10,004 nt of DNA from contig CAMCPC010000026.1 in NCBI GenBank assembly GCA_945876665.1, positions 1 through 10,004 on the forward strand. Direction: 5' to 3'. The position numbers and the translations under genes were made by a program. Origin of the DNA: an uncultured Oscillospiraceae bacterium (GTDB lineage Bacteria > Bacillota > Clostridia > UBA1381). The notes under the pieces are model-generated. The model saw only the letters and a list, made by a program, of their open reading frames with translations. It was not told the DNA's origin and ran no database searches. This document shows positions 1 to 5,214 of the stretch, piece by piece; position 1 is the stretch's first letter; each line of letters begins with the position of its first letter.

Positions 1-20
1 CCTATGACTTAAATCATAGG
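1..20 (-). terminator. Hairpin downstream of the interrupted Cys-rich gene
   Basis: CCTATGA (1-7) and TCATAGG (14-20) are a perfect 7-bp inverted repeat with a 6-nt loop, 16 bp past the stop codon of the minus-strand gene ending at 37. A U-tract on the minus strand would lie outside the window, so the terminator assignment cannot be completed. Confidence 0.45.
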
Positions 21-36
21 AGTCTTTATATTTTAC

Positions 37-801
37 CTATCTTCTGCGGCAGTCGCAGTCGTCATCACGGTCACGGCAGCAGTCGCGATCATAGTGACGC
101 TCACAGTCATCGTCGTCACGCGGCATTGATGGGTCATCCTGACCTTTCTCTAAAAATTCGCCCCTCTCCGGCGGGAAGAATTCATCAACCGGGAAGTCAA
201 TGCGCTCAAACAAATCACACGGATTGTCATCAGTTGCACCTACACATTCCTTTTGCGGAATGCAGAAATCATATGACGGAATAAGCAGCTGAACCTTTCT
301 TTCCAGTTTGATTATCGAGAACACGCCCAAAGATACAAACACGTTCTTTGTTTCGTTGCCGAGTATGAAGCTGTCGTCGAAAACTCTGCAAACAGATTCC
401 GGAACTGATGCGAGGTCAAAGTCATCATCGCAGCAGCACGATTTCTTATCACGCACATCAACAAGCTTTGCTCCCAATGTTATCGGGTCTACAACCTCCA
501 CTATTGCGTGAGGCATATTAGTCTTTCTCCAAAGCTGCGGGTCAAATGCGTCCTCCTTGAACTTGGACTCAAATACCTTTGCATTTCCCTCTGAGCCGAA
601 CAAAATTACCTTCTTGTCAAAAGTTGCAAGACCCTCAACCTCTGTCGGTCTGCCAACGCCTGTGAATACTGCCAGCTTAACTCGGAAGAAATACTTCAGA
701 TCTACCGAATAAAATCCTCTGTTAAAAGGCACCGGTTCCACATCTGTAAATACCCATATAACTTCCGCCTTAGTGCATTTTACGTTAATAGCCTTATCCA
801 C
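37..801 (-). CDS. C-terminal part of an interrupted Cys-rich clostridial protein (restored length 311 aa)
   Basis: This open frame (254 codons from a GTG at 801 to TAG at 37) is the 3' part of a gene split by the mobile element at 857-6774. The same frame continues upstream through 19 more codons to 858 (DKDCLENIRVY...), with no start codon before an in-frame TAA inside the element, so GTG801 is probably not the native start. The missing 5' end is at 6775-6890. It resembles a family of hypothetical clostridial proteins I recall from memory (segments such as EPVPFNRGFY, KKVILFGSEG, VEVVDPITLG); I know no assigned function. Visible traits are a central CCC cluster near residues 122-124 and an Asp/Arg/Cys-rich tail (CRDRDDDCDCRRR), which could bind metal or form disulfides. 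No signal peptide or membrane segment is apparent. While the element is integrated, the full protein cannot be made. Confidence 0.8.
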   Translation of the reverse strand: MDKAINVKCTKAEVIWVFTDVEPVPFNRGFYSVDLKYFFRVKLAVFTGVGRPTEVEGLATFDKKVILFGSEGNAKVFESKFKEDAFDPQLWRKTNMPHAIVEVVDPITLGAKLVDVRDKKSCCCDDDFDLASVPESVCRVFDDSFILGNETKNVFVSLGVFSIIKLERKVQLLIPSYDFCIPQKECVGATDDNPCDLFERIDFPVDEFFPPERGEFLEKGQDDPSMPRDDDDCERHYDRDCCRDRDDDCDCRRR

Positions 802-834
802 AATTTCCTGTCCGCAGGCTGTTAAGTATACCCT

Positions 835-880
835 TATGTTCTCAAGACAGTCCTTATCATAACATTGTGAAAGGTATATA
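835..880. other. Left attachment site (attL-like hybrid junction)
   Basis: Host-gene codons end and element sequence begins at the plus-strand TCA at 857-859; the likely crossover dinucleotide is TC at 857-858 (GA on the minus strand). The element arm at 859-878 matches the reverse complement of the arm at 6755-6774 at 16 of 20 positions. The boundary is set by reading frame: host codons up to the GA of a GAT Asp codon, then unrelated sequence with a stop. Confidence 0.8.
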
Positions 881-885
881 AATTA

Positions 886-908
886 AAAAGGACCGTCATG
901 GTCCTTTT
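886..908. terminator. Bidirectional rho-independent terminator
   Basis: AAAAGGACC (886-894) and GGTCCTTTT (900-908) form a perfect 9-bp stem with a 5-nt loop, and T-rich tracts lie on both strands. On the minus strand it overlaps the stop codon of the 66-aa gene and ends the element's leftmost transcript before the host gene half. In an excised circle it would also lie downstream of the recombinase on the plus strand. Confidence 0.75.
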
Positions 909-1107
909 ATTCTTCAAGAAAATCTTCTATTACATCATGTAAATGTATAGGGTCAAGTTTATATTTATTGTATTTTTCGACTAACCCCTCTACTGTAGAC
1001 TTACTTGCCGACACATTCGACACATTGTATTCGTCATCATAATATATACCGTATACTGTCTTTTCCTCATTTTCAAATGCTCTTTTTTCTTCTGTAATCT
1101 GATACAT
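907..1107 (-). CDS. Small acidic protein, 66 aa, DUF6514-like
   Basis: The start codon follows AGAGGT at good spacing, and the frame has its own promoter upstream and a terminator overlapping its stop. The sequence (TVYGIYYDDEYNVSNVSASKSTVEGLV, then LDPIHLHDVIEDFLEE, as two segments of one protein) resembles, from memory, the small clostridial DUF6514 family, which often ends in a similar PIHL.DVIEDFL stretch; I cannot confirm this without a search. No catalytic motif, signal peptide or membrane segment is seen. It is the gene nearest the left end of the element, 95 bp downstream of the XRE gene on the same strand, and could be an effector or regulatory partner. The function is unknown. Confidence 0.72.
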   Translation of the reverse strand: MYQITEEKRAFENEEKTVYGIYYDDEYNVSNVSASKSTVEGLVEKYNKYKLDPIHLHDVIEDFLEE

Positions 1108-1141
1108 TATTTTTACCTCTTCCTCTCGTATTTATTCCTCT

Positions 1142-1170
1142 ATTATACCCCTTTTCCTAATAAATGGTAA
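1142..1170 (-). promoter_or_regulatory. SigA-type promoter of the 66-aa gene
   Basis: On the minus strand, TTACCA (1165-1170), a 17-bp spacer and a perfect TATAAT (1142-1147) lie about 35 bp upstream of the start codon at 1107. The small gene can therefore be transcribed independently of the XRE gene. Confidence 0.6.
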
Positions 1171-1202
1171 GAGTTTATAGTTGCGTATTTAAAGTATTAT
1201 TA

Positions 1203-1430
1203 TTAATATGCCGAATTACCATAGCCTTCATCAATAAGTTCTGATATTTTAACCCCCAAACCATTTGCAATTGTAGTTAATACCTGTATTGTCGGATTTG
1301 CCTTACCGCGTTCAATCCTGCCATAATAATAGGGGCTTAAGCCTATTTCATATGCAAAATCCTCTTGTGCGAAATGCAGCTCCTTCCTTCTATGTCGTAT
1401 ATTAGTTCCAATTGTTTCTTCGATACACAT
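1203..1430 (-). CDS. XRE/Cro-CI family DNA-binding regulator, 75 aa
   Basis: This is a single-domain helix-turn-helix protein. Residues 6-65 fit the HTH_3 (Cro/C1) fold: IGTNIRHRRKELHFAQEDFA, then the recognition segment around LSPYYYGRIERGKANPTIQ and the closing LTTIANGLGVKISELI. GGAAGG lies 5 nt before the ATG. The length is typical of small phage or ICE regulators with no sensing domain. It lies downstream of a TATAAT preceded by a tandem LytTR-type site (1527-1556), so the AgrA-like regulator encoded in the same element is the likely activator. A plausible target is the operator-like palindrome before the recombinase (5044-5069), but no copy of that palindrome is seen at its own promoter, so the pairing is inference. 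Confidence 0.88.
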   Translation of the reverse strand: MCIEETIGTNIRHRRKELHFAQEDFAYEIGLSPYYYGRIERGKANPTIQVLTTIANGLGVKISELIDEGYGNSAY

Positions 1431-1497
1431 TTTAACCTTCCTTTGCGTAATATTTTGCTATAATAATTTTATATTCAAGCAAACTTTTTTGTAAGCA

Positions 1498-1556
1498 ATT
1501 ATAGTTGTGGAGAGTGGCTTTTGGGAATAAATGGTCAATAAACCACGCCAAATGGC
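1498..1556 (-). promoter_or_regulatory. AgrA/LytTR-type site and promoter upstream of the XRE gene
   Basis: On the minus strand, GCCATTTGG (1548-1556), a 12-bp spacer and ACCATTTAT (1527-1535) form a tandem LytTR-type repeat. Each repeat partly fits the known AgrA consensus (7 and 8 of 9 by eye). A TATAAT (1498-1503) follows 23 bp later with no good -35, as expected for an activator-dependent promoter. The 15-mer GTTTATTGACCATTT is identical to one in the agrDB site at 2486-2500. The likely transcript starts near 1490 and gives a leader of about 60 nt. Confidence 0.68.
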
Positions 1557-1589
1557 AGGAAAAAATTTCCACAATTATGCCAACTTCGT

Positions 1590-1623
1590 AAAAAAAGATG
1601 ATGCTGCCATTCAGACAGCATCA
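1590..1623 (-). terminator. Rho-independent terminator of agrDB
   Basis: TGATGCTG (on plus 1599-1606) pairs with CAGCATCA (1616-1623) around a 9-nt loop. On the minus strand the stem is followed closely by a run of T (1590-1596 on plus is A-rich). It overlaps the last codons of agrB and separates agrDB from the XRE promoter. Confidence 0.8.
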
Positions 1624-2219
1624 CCCTCGTTCTGATAGTTCTTTTTTTTGTAATAAAGCAGTTTCACTTTACCCATTATAGCAAATAAAGTGACATCTGC
1701 AATACTAATTGTCATAGCCTTTACAATGTCGGATAAACCGAGCGCACATACAGCACCAAAAATCGCAAGAACTGCGAGAATTACAAATCTTGCCCGTCTA
1801 CCAAACACTTTAAACTCAATATCATCCAAAGGCTTATTTATCGCCTCTATAGGTGACATTATAAAAAGCAGAGCAAGTAATATTATGGTTGCTGCTATGT
1901 AAATAATAAAATTGTACGGAAAGTACTTCATTGCCAATAATACGCATACACACATTATACATGAACATATGTAACATGTAATTGCAGTTTCACAATGAAA
2001 TCCTCCGCCATATTTACGGATACACTTATACAGCAGAATAAAAATAATTACTTCCGGTATCATGTGCATAATTATGCCTATAATAAGCATTGAAATATCA
2101 CTGAAAATGACGCTCATTATAAGGTCAAGACCGTAAATATATTCTTCTGATTCATCCTTTGGCACATATCCGCATTTAATTGCGTATGCCATGACTTTTT
2201 CTGCAAACGAACGGAACAT
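1611..2219 (-). CDS. agrB: AgrB-like accessory gene regulator protease/exporter
   Basis: AgrB is an integral membrane cysteine endopeptidase that removes the C-terminal recognition region of AgrD and helps form the cyclic autoinducer. This protein (202 aa) has the family hallmark KYGGGFHCETAITCY: His75 and Cys82, seven residues apart, match the known catalytic pair His77/Cys84 of S. aureus AgrB. Hydrophobic segments lie at about 36-64, 78-100, 103-122 and 145-180, and the tail is basic (KVKLLYYKKKNYQ). It starts two bases after the agrD stop (TGATTATG) with no convincing ribosome binding site, so it is probably translationally coupled to agrD. The gene order D-B differs from the S. aureus order B-D-C-A. 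A terminator overlaps its 3' end. Confidence 0.93.
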   Translation of the reverse strand: MFRSFAEKVMAYAIKCGYVPKDESEEYIYGLDLIMSVIFSDISMLIIGIIMHMIPEVIIFILLYKCIRKYGGGFHCETAITCYICSCIMCVCVLLAMKYFPYNFIIYIAATIILLALLFIMSPIEAINKPLDDIEFKVFGRRARFVILAVLAIFGAVCALGLSDIVKAMTISIADVTLFAIMGKVKLLYYKKKNYQNEGDAV

Positions 2220-2221
2220 AA

Positions 2222-2392
2222 TCAGAATTTGCGATACTTCTTCAGACCCTTTGGCGGTTCAGGCTGACCATTCATAACTGTTGAAGTTGAATTACTGTTA
2301 ATGATTAGCATTAACGCCGCGCATACCGGTACAATCTTCACCATTGCAGGAAGTACCTTTGTCTGAATTTTTTCAATTACCTTTTTCATCAT
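2222..2392 (-). CDS. agrD: AgrD-like cyclic lactone autoinducer precursor, 56 aa
   Basis: This short gene is preceded by AAAGGGTG at suitable spacing from the tandem ATG ATG; the second ATG would give 55 aa. The peptide has the three AgrD parts: a basic amphipathic N-terminus (MMKKVIEKIQTKVLPAMVKI), a middle region, and a charged C-terminal recognition tail GQPEPPKGLKKYRKF that aligns with DEVEVPKEL of S. aureus AgrD-I. By that alignment the signal ends at Asn41 and the core is NSTSTVMN (34-41), matching YSTCDFIM position by position. Ser37 replaces the usual Cys, so the ring should be a lactone, as known for Staphylococcus intermedius. The N-terminal cut point is uncertain. The gene directly precedes agrB. 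Confidence 0.9.
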   Translation of the reverse strand: MMKKVIEKIQTKVLPAMVKIVPVCAALMLIINSNSTSTVMNGQPEPPKGLKKYRKF

Positions 2393-2455
2393 TTGTCACC
2401 CTTTCTCTTTTAATAATAATATTATGATTTTTTGAGGTAATTACATTCTAACATT

Positions 2456-2513
2456 ATTTTACATAATATTCAATCGAATTGCGACAAATGGTCAATAAAC
2501 AGCTCTAAACGGT
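2456..2513 (-). promoter_or_regulatory. AgrA/LytTR-type site and promoter for agrD-agrB
   Basis: On the minus strand ACCGTTTAG (2505-2513), a 12-bp spacer and ACCATTTGT (2484-2492) form a tandem repeat. The first copy is a perfect match to the known AgrA-box consensus and the second matches 8 of 9. A TAAAAT (2456-2461) lies 22 bp further on with no clear -35. The geometry nearly equals that of the XRE site (22 against 23 bp), supporting a shared regulator and an autoinduction loop. The first box is encoded by the last codons of agrC (ACC GTT TAG). Confidence 0.78.
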
Positions 2514-3791
2514 CGTATAAAATTGTTTTGTGTTGATAATAACAGTTGTACGGAATTTTTTATTTACTTTATCATATGTCCAGCTCATATTTCCGCCGTA
2601 TTTTCTCAGAGAATTGTTTATACTCTTAATACCTATACCGTGATTTTGTTTATCATTTTTATGAGTTCTGAGCATTCCCTCCAAAACAACAGGTTCTCTG
2701 TAAGCGCTGTTTTCGACCTTTATTACGGTAAACACATCATTGACCGTACATAAATTTATAAAGATTTCCTTGTCCTCCGTATCAACGCATGCTTCTATTG
2801 CATTATTGATAAGATTTGAAAAGATTGCAACTATATCTATTTCAGAAATAAAATCCAGTTTTGGATTTACAGATTCTATATACAGCTTTATCCCTTTTTT
2901 GTTACATTCTTTTACCTTTTCATTCAGAAGAATATTCAAAATAGTATTATCAGTAAAGCGTTCAGACTTTGTTTTTTCACTTACAAGCTTCATAGATTTT
3001 ATATATTGTTTCGCCTTTTCAATATCCTCATCAATCAGAGCAATCAGTGTTCTGACATGCTCTCTGAAATCATGATTTATAATTCTGATTTGCTCATATG
3101 CTTTTCCTAATTTTTTATACTCCTCAAGCTCACAACGATTTTTAGAATTTTCATCCTCCAATACGCGTATTCTGTTATTTTTTGAAATGGTAAATTCATT
3201 CACCGAGAATGTCAAAATATTTACTGCAATAGATATAATACATATTATTGCAAATACTTCTTTTTCAACATCCATTCCTATAACTATTATGATACACACA
3301 AATGTTATAATTGGAACTAATATAAGCACCATAAAAGAGTTTTCGGAATGTTTCCCATTTTTACGCCCTAAATACTTGATTATTAATACGCCTATAAAAT
3401 ATATAATTTTTCCTGCCAAAGTAACAATCATAGACTCTTCTCCAGATGCTCCAATTATGTCATCTGCACTAAATTCTATCTCTAATATGAACATGACCAT
3501 AATCTCACCCAACGAAGAAATCGCCGTTAATATCATACTTTTAAATATTGCATTTTTATAATTTATACTATAGCCTGTAATAAATATCATAAAATTTATA
3601 ATTGCAAATGTAAAAATATTTAACTTAGAATACCCAAAAATTGCAACAATAAACACCGCAGCATACCCCACAATCGCAATAAGGCTGCTTATGTAATAAT
3701 TCTTCTTGGGATATAAAGTCGAATTTGCATAATATATCATAATCATACACTCAATAGCCACTCCCAAAATAAGTCCGACATCGATTCTCAT
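2505..3791 (-). CDS. agrC: AgrC-like sensor histidine kinase of the GHKL (HATPase_c_5) type
   Basis: This membrane receptor kinase is predicted to sense the cyclic peptide made by AgrD/AgrB and phosphorylate the AgrA-like regulator. Starting at ATG3791 (428 aa), about six hydrophobic segments fill residues 1-200, followed by a linker helix (RVLEDENSKNRCELEEYKKL). The dimerisation helix carries the probable phospho-acceptor His240 in IINHDFREH, the N-box is NLINNAIEA (326-334) and the G-box HGIGIKS (384-390). ATG3791 overlaps the stop of the upstream regulator (ATGA) and follows GGGGGA by 6 nt. An in-frame ATG at 3809 would add six residues (MDGGSD) but lacks a ribosome binding site. The family and context agree; ligand specificity is not shown by sequence. 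Confidence 0.92.
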   Translation of the reverse strand: MRIDVGLILGVAIECMIMIYYANSTLYPKKNYYISSLIAIVGYAAVFIVAIFGYSKLNIFTFAIINFMIFITGYSINYKNAIFKSMILTAISSLGEIMVMFILEIEFSADDIIGASGEESMIVTLAGKIIYFIGVLIIKYLGRKNGKHSENSFMVLILVPIITFVCIIIVIGMDVEKEVFAIICIISIAVNILTFSVNEFTISKNNRIRVLEDENSKNRCELEEYKKLGKAYEQIRIINHDFREHVRTLIALIDEDIEKAKQYIKSMKLVSEKTKSERFTDNTILNILLNEKVKECNKKGIKLYIESVNPKLDFISEIDIVAIFSNLINNAIEACVDTEDKEIFINLCTVNDVFTVIKVENSAYREPVVLEGMLRTHKNDKQNHGIGIKSINNSLRKYGGNMSWTYDKVNKKFRTTVIINTKQFYTTV

Positions 3792-4504
3792 ATCTGATCC
3801 CCCATCCATTCTATAAAATGTTTATTGAACTCTGCATATTTTCTTCGCGACATATATGCCGTGTACTCCTTATTTTTGTACACACACGTTACCCCCGTAT
3901 GTGTGTAATCTTTTACGTAATTCAGATTTATATAATAGCTTGCGTGCGACTCACAAAAAGAATATGATGTTATACGCGATTTAATCGCTTTCAGCGGTTC
4001 ATTAATTACAAACTCATCATCGGTCGTGACGATACGCGTCTTTTTATTCTCGGCTACCATAAAAATAATTTTTGTGATAGGGATACTCATTTTCTGCCTG
4101 TTGACGCTCACCGTCAGACACGCATTATAGCTTCTGATTTTTCTGATTGCTGACTCGATACCGTACATCAGACGGTCTTTGTTGATAGGTTTTTCCCAAA
4201 ATCGGAAAGCATGCTCATCCATCGCAGAATCCATATATGATTCATAGTTCGTCACGAAAAACATCAGACACTTCTTGTTTTTAAGATGGATTAATTCGGC
4301 AGCTTCAATTCCGTTCATATCTTTCATTTCAATATCCAAAAAAATAATATCATATTTAATATCTGAATTAACTAAGTCTTTTGAATTATTAAATAAATTG
4401 ATATTATAAGAAAGCTTTTTGGCATTGAAACACTGCTTAATCAATTCACTTTCCGCCTTCAAATCAACGGGGTTATCATCACAAATGGCAATATTATATG
4501 TCAT
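3788..4504 (-). CDS. agrA: AgrA-like LytTR response regulator
   Basis: The protein (238 aa) has a receiver domain at 1-120: acidic pocket CDD (8-10), phospho-acceptor Asp57 in YDIIFLDIEM, Thr85 in FFVTN and Lys105 in EKP. A LytTR DNA-binding domain follows at about 130-235 (SIPITKIIFMVAENKKTRIV, then SYYINLNYVKDY and YMSRRKYAEF). LytTR proteins bind direct repeats with about 12-bp spacing, and two such sites lie in this element, before agrDB and before the XRE gene. AGGAG precedes the ATG by about 9 nt, and its stop codon overlaps the agrC start. It has its own SigA-like promoter (TTGACA at 4565-4570), so kinase and regulator can be made at a basal level independent of signal. Confidence 0.93.
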   Translation of the reverse strand: MTYNIAICDDNPVDLKAESELIKQCFNAKKLSYNINLFNNSKDLVNSDIKYDIIFLDIEMKDMNGIEAAELIHLKNKKCLMFFVTNYESYMDSAMDEHAFRFWEKPINKDRLMYGIESAIRKIRSYNACLTVSVNRQKMSIPITKIIFMVAENKKTRIVTTDDEFVINEPLKAIKSRITSYSFCESHASYYINLNYVKDYTHTGVTCVYKNKEYTAYMSRRKYAEFNKHFIEWMGDQI

Positions 4505-4540
4505 TTTAGTCTCTCCTGCACAAATAAAATTTATGATAAT

Positions 4541-4570
4541 ATTTTAACGTATTTTATCTATTTTTGTCAA
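4541..4570 (-). promoter_or_regulatory. SigA-type promoter of agrA-agrC
   Basis: On the minus strand a perfect TTGACA (4565-4570), an 18-bp spacer and TAAAAT (4541-4546) lie about 37 bp upstream of the start codon at 4504. No LytTR repeat is seen here, so expression of the sensing pair looks constitutive. Confidence 0.72.
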
Positions 4571-4668
4571 CATATAAAGCTAATATTATTACAATCACGT
4601 AAATATCATCAAATGTTAATTGACGACGAATTGCGGGGAGTTTTTACGTCATTTCAGTCGATTCCCGT

Positions 4669-4697
4669 GACAACTTGCCTATGCCTGCAAGCTTGTC
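4669..4697. repeat. Inverted repeat downstream of the 70-aa gene
   Basis: GACAACTTGC (4669-4678) pairs with GCAAGCTTGTC (4687-4697) with one unpaired base and an 8-nt loop, 15 bp past the stop of the minus-strand 70-aa gene. No U-tract follows on the minus strand and only CTTTTAT follows on the plus strand, so it is at best a weak terminator. Confidence 0.35.
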
Positions 4698-4711
4698 CTT
4701 TTATACAGGGC

Positions 4712-4924
4712 TTATGCCCCGTTTTTCTCTTGTTCTACTTTCATGCTTCTCTGATACCCCTTAAGCAAAATCTTTGCTACTTTGTTAATACATTCCTGAT
4801 GTTCCCTTTGCGGCGGATTTGGATTACCTATCATTCTGATTACGCCGCTTTCGCCAAAATGATACTCCTGAACAATTCTATCATCTGTAAGCTCTACAAG
4901 TTCACAACCCTCAAGCAGTTTCAT
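4712..4924 (-). CDS. Conserved-looking 70-aa protein of unknown function, divergent from the recombinase
   Basis: A strong ribosome binding site (AAGGAGG, 8 nt before the ATG at 4924) makes this start preferable to the GTG at 4933. The protein starts MKLLEGCELVELTDDRIVQ and continues with GESGVIRMIGNPNPPQ and a helical basic segment, NKVAKILLKGYQRSMK. I do not recognise the family. It has no signal peptide or membrane segment. Its size, basic C-terminal helix and divergent position next to the integrase match where recombination directionality factors (excisionases) or small regulators often sit in such elements, but no homology supports this. An open frame also covers this DNA on the other strand (4613-5014) and is judged a shadow because it lacks a ribosome binding site. 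Confidence 0.68.
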   Translation of the reverse strand: MKLLEGCELVELTDDRIVQEYHFGESGVIRMIGNPNPPQREHQECINKVAKILLKGYQRSMKVEQEKNGA

Positions 4925-4963
4925 ATCACCCACCTCCTTGTTAAACTCTATGATTTTTTGATT

Positions 4964-4993
4964 TTGTCCTATTACATCTCCGATACTGATAAT
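4964..4993 (+). promoter_or_regulatory. Possible promoter for the leader peptide and recombinase
   Basis: TTGTCC (4964-4969), an 18-bp spacer and GATAAT (4988-4993) are the best SigA-like pair upstream of the leader start. This would place transcription start near 5000, upstream of the palindrome and both hairpins. The match is moderate in AT-rich DNA. Confidence 0.35.
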
Positions 4994-5043
4994 CTTGTAT
5001 CATATGCACTCTGAAATCCCAATAGAATTTTACAAAGGAGTGT

Positions 5044-5069
5044 TATTAGTGTGAAAATTCACACTAATA
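5044..5069. repeat. Perfect 12-bp palindrome, operator-like, before the recombinase
   Basis: TATTAGTGTGAA (5044-5055) and TTCACACTAATA (5058-5069) are perfect reverse complements with a 2-bp centre. The palindrome lies between the divergent 70-aa gene and the recombinase and spans the leader GTG at 5051. It could be the operator of the element's XRE protein, or an RNA hairpin that hides the leader start; the sequence does not decide between them. Confidence 0.7.
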
Positions 5070-5143
5070 GATTTAATTGCCCGTGCGATTTTTTCGTTTT
5101 GCAAGCAAAACGAAAGCGCACATGGGCACAAATCACCATTTGA
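5051..5143 (+). CDS. Putative leader peptide of the recombinase, 30 aa
   Basis: AAAGGAG (5034-5040) lies 10 nt before a GTG start, and the frame runs 30 codons to TGA at 5141-5143. The peptide begins MKIHTNRFNCPCDFF and ends RKRTWAQITI. Codons 10-25 lie in an extended hairpin (5079-5127). The last codons (ATC ACC ATT) form most of the left arm of the hairpin that hides the recombinase start. A ribosome stopped at 5141 should cover roughly 12-15 nt downstream, which is the rest of that left arm. Translation of this peptide could therefore open the recombinase ribosome binding site, in the manner of known erm-type leader control. The arrangement is seen in the sequence; the mechanism and expression are inferred. 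Confidence 0.55.
   Translation: MKIHTNRFNCPCDFFVLQAKRKRTWAQITI
5079..5127 (+). promoter_or_regulatory. Extended hairpin within the leader
   Basis: TTTCGTTTTGC (5092-5102) and GCAAAACGAAA (5105-5115) are a perfect 11-bp inverted repeat. An outer stem pairs GCCCGTGCG (5079-5087) with CGCACATGGGC (5117-5127) with a 2-nt bulge. It is not followed by a U-tract, so it looks like a structured leader element rather than a terminator. Confidence 0.6.
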
Positions 5144-5214
5144 CGCCTTATCTGCCTGCGATAAAGCTATTAAATTTTCATTACTATTTGCAGGCAGAAA
5201 GGCTATGGTGATTT
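5130..5214 (+). promoter_or_regulatory. Hairpin sequestering the recombinase ribosome binding site and start
   Basis: AAATCACCAT (5130-5139) is perfectly complementary to ATGGTGATTT (5205-5214), which contains the recombinase start. Inside it GCCTTATCTGCCTGC (5145-5159) pairs with GCAGGCAGAAAGGC (5190-5203), which contains the AGAAAGG ribosome binding site; only one extra base interrupts the stem. The loop is about 30 nt. As RNA this should block translation initiation on the recombinase unless it is disrupted. Confidence 0.72.

Noticed and set aside
37..801. A complete stand-alone gene starting at GTG801
   Set aside because: The frame continues upstream with codons that join exactly to the fragment at 6775-6890, so GTG801 is an internal codon of a split gene; an AGGA lies nearby but is probably fortuitous.
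4613..5014. Plus-strand open frame of 133 codons
   Set aside because: No ribosome binding site, Leu/Phe/Cys-rich composition typical of a reverse-strand shadow, and it overlaps the 70-aa gene, which has a strong AAGGAGG.
5135..5143. ACCATTTGA as a third LytTR box near the recombinase
   Set aside because: No partner repeat lies 12 bp away on either side; the match is explained by the leader codons and the hairpin arm.
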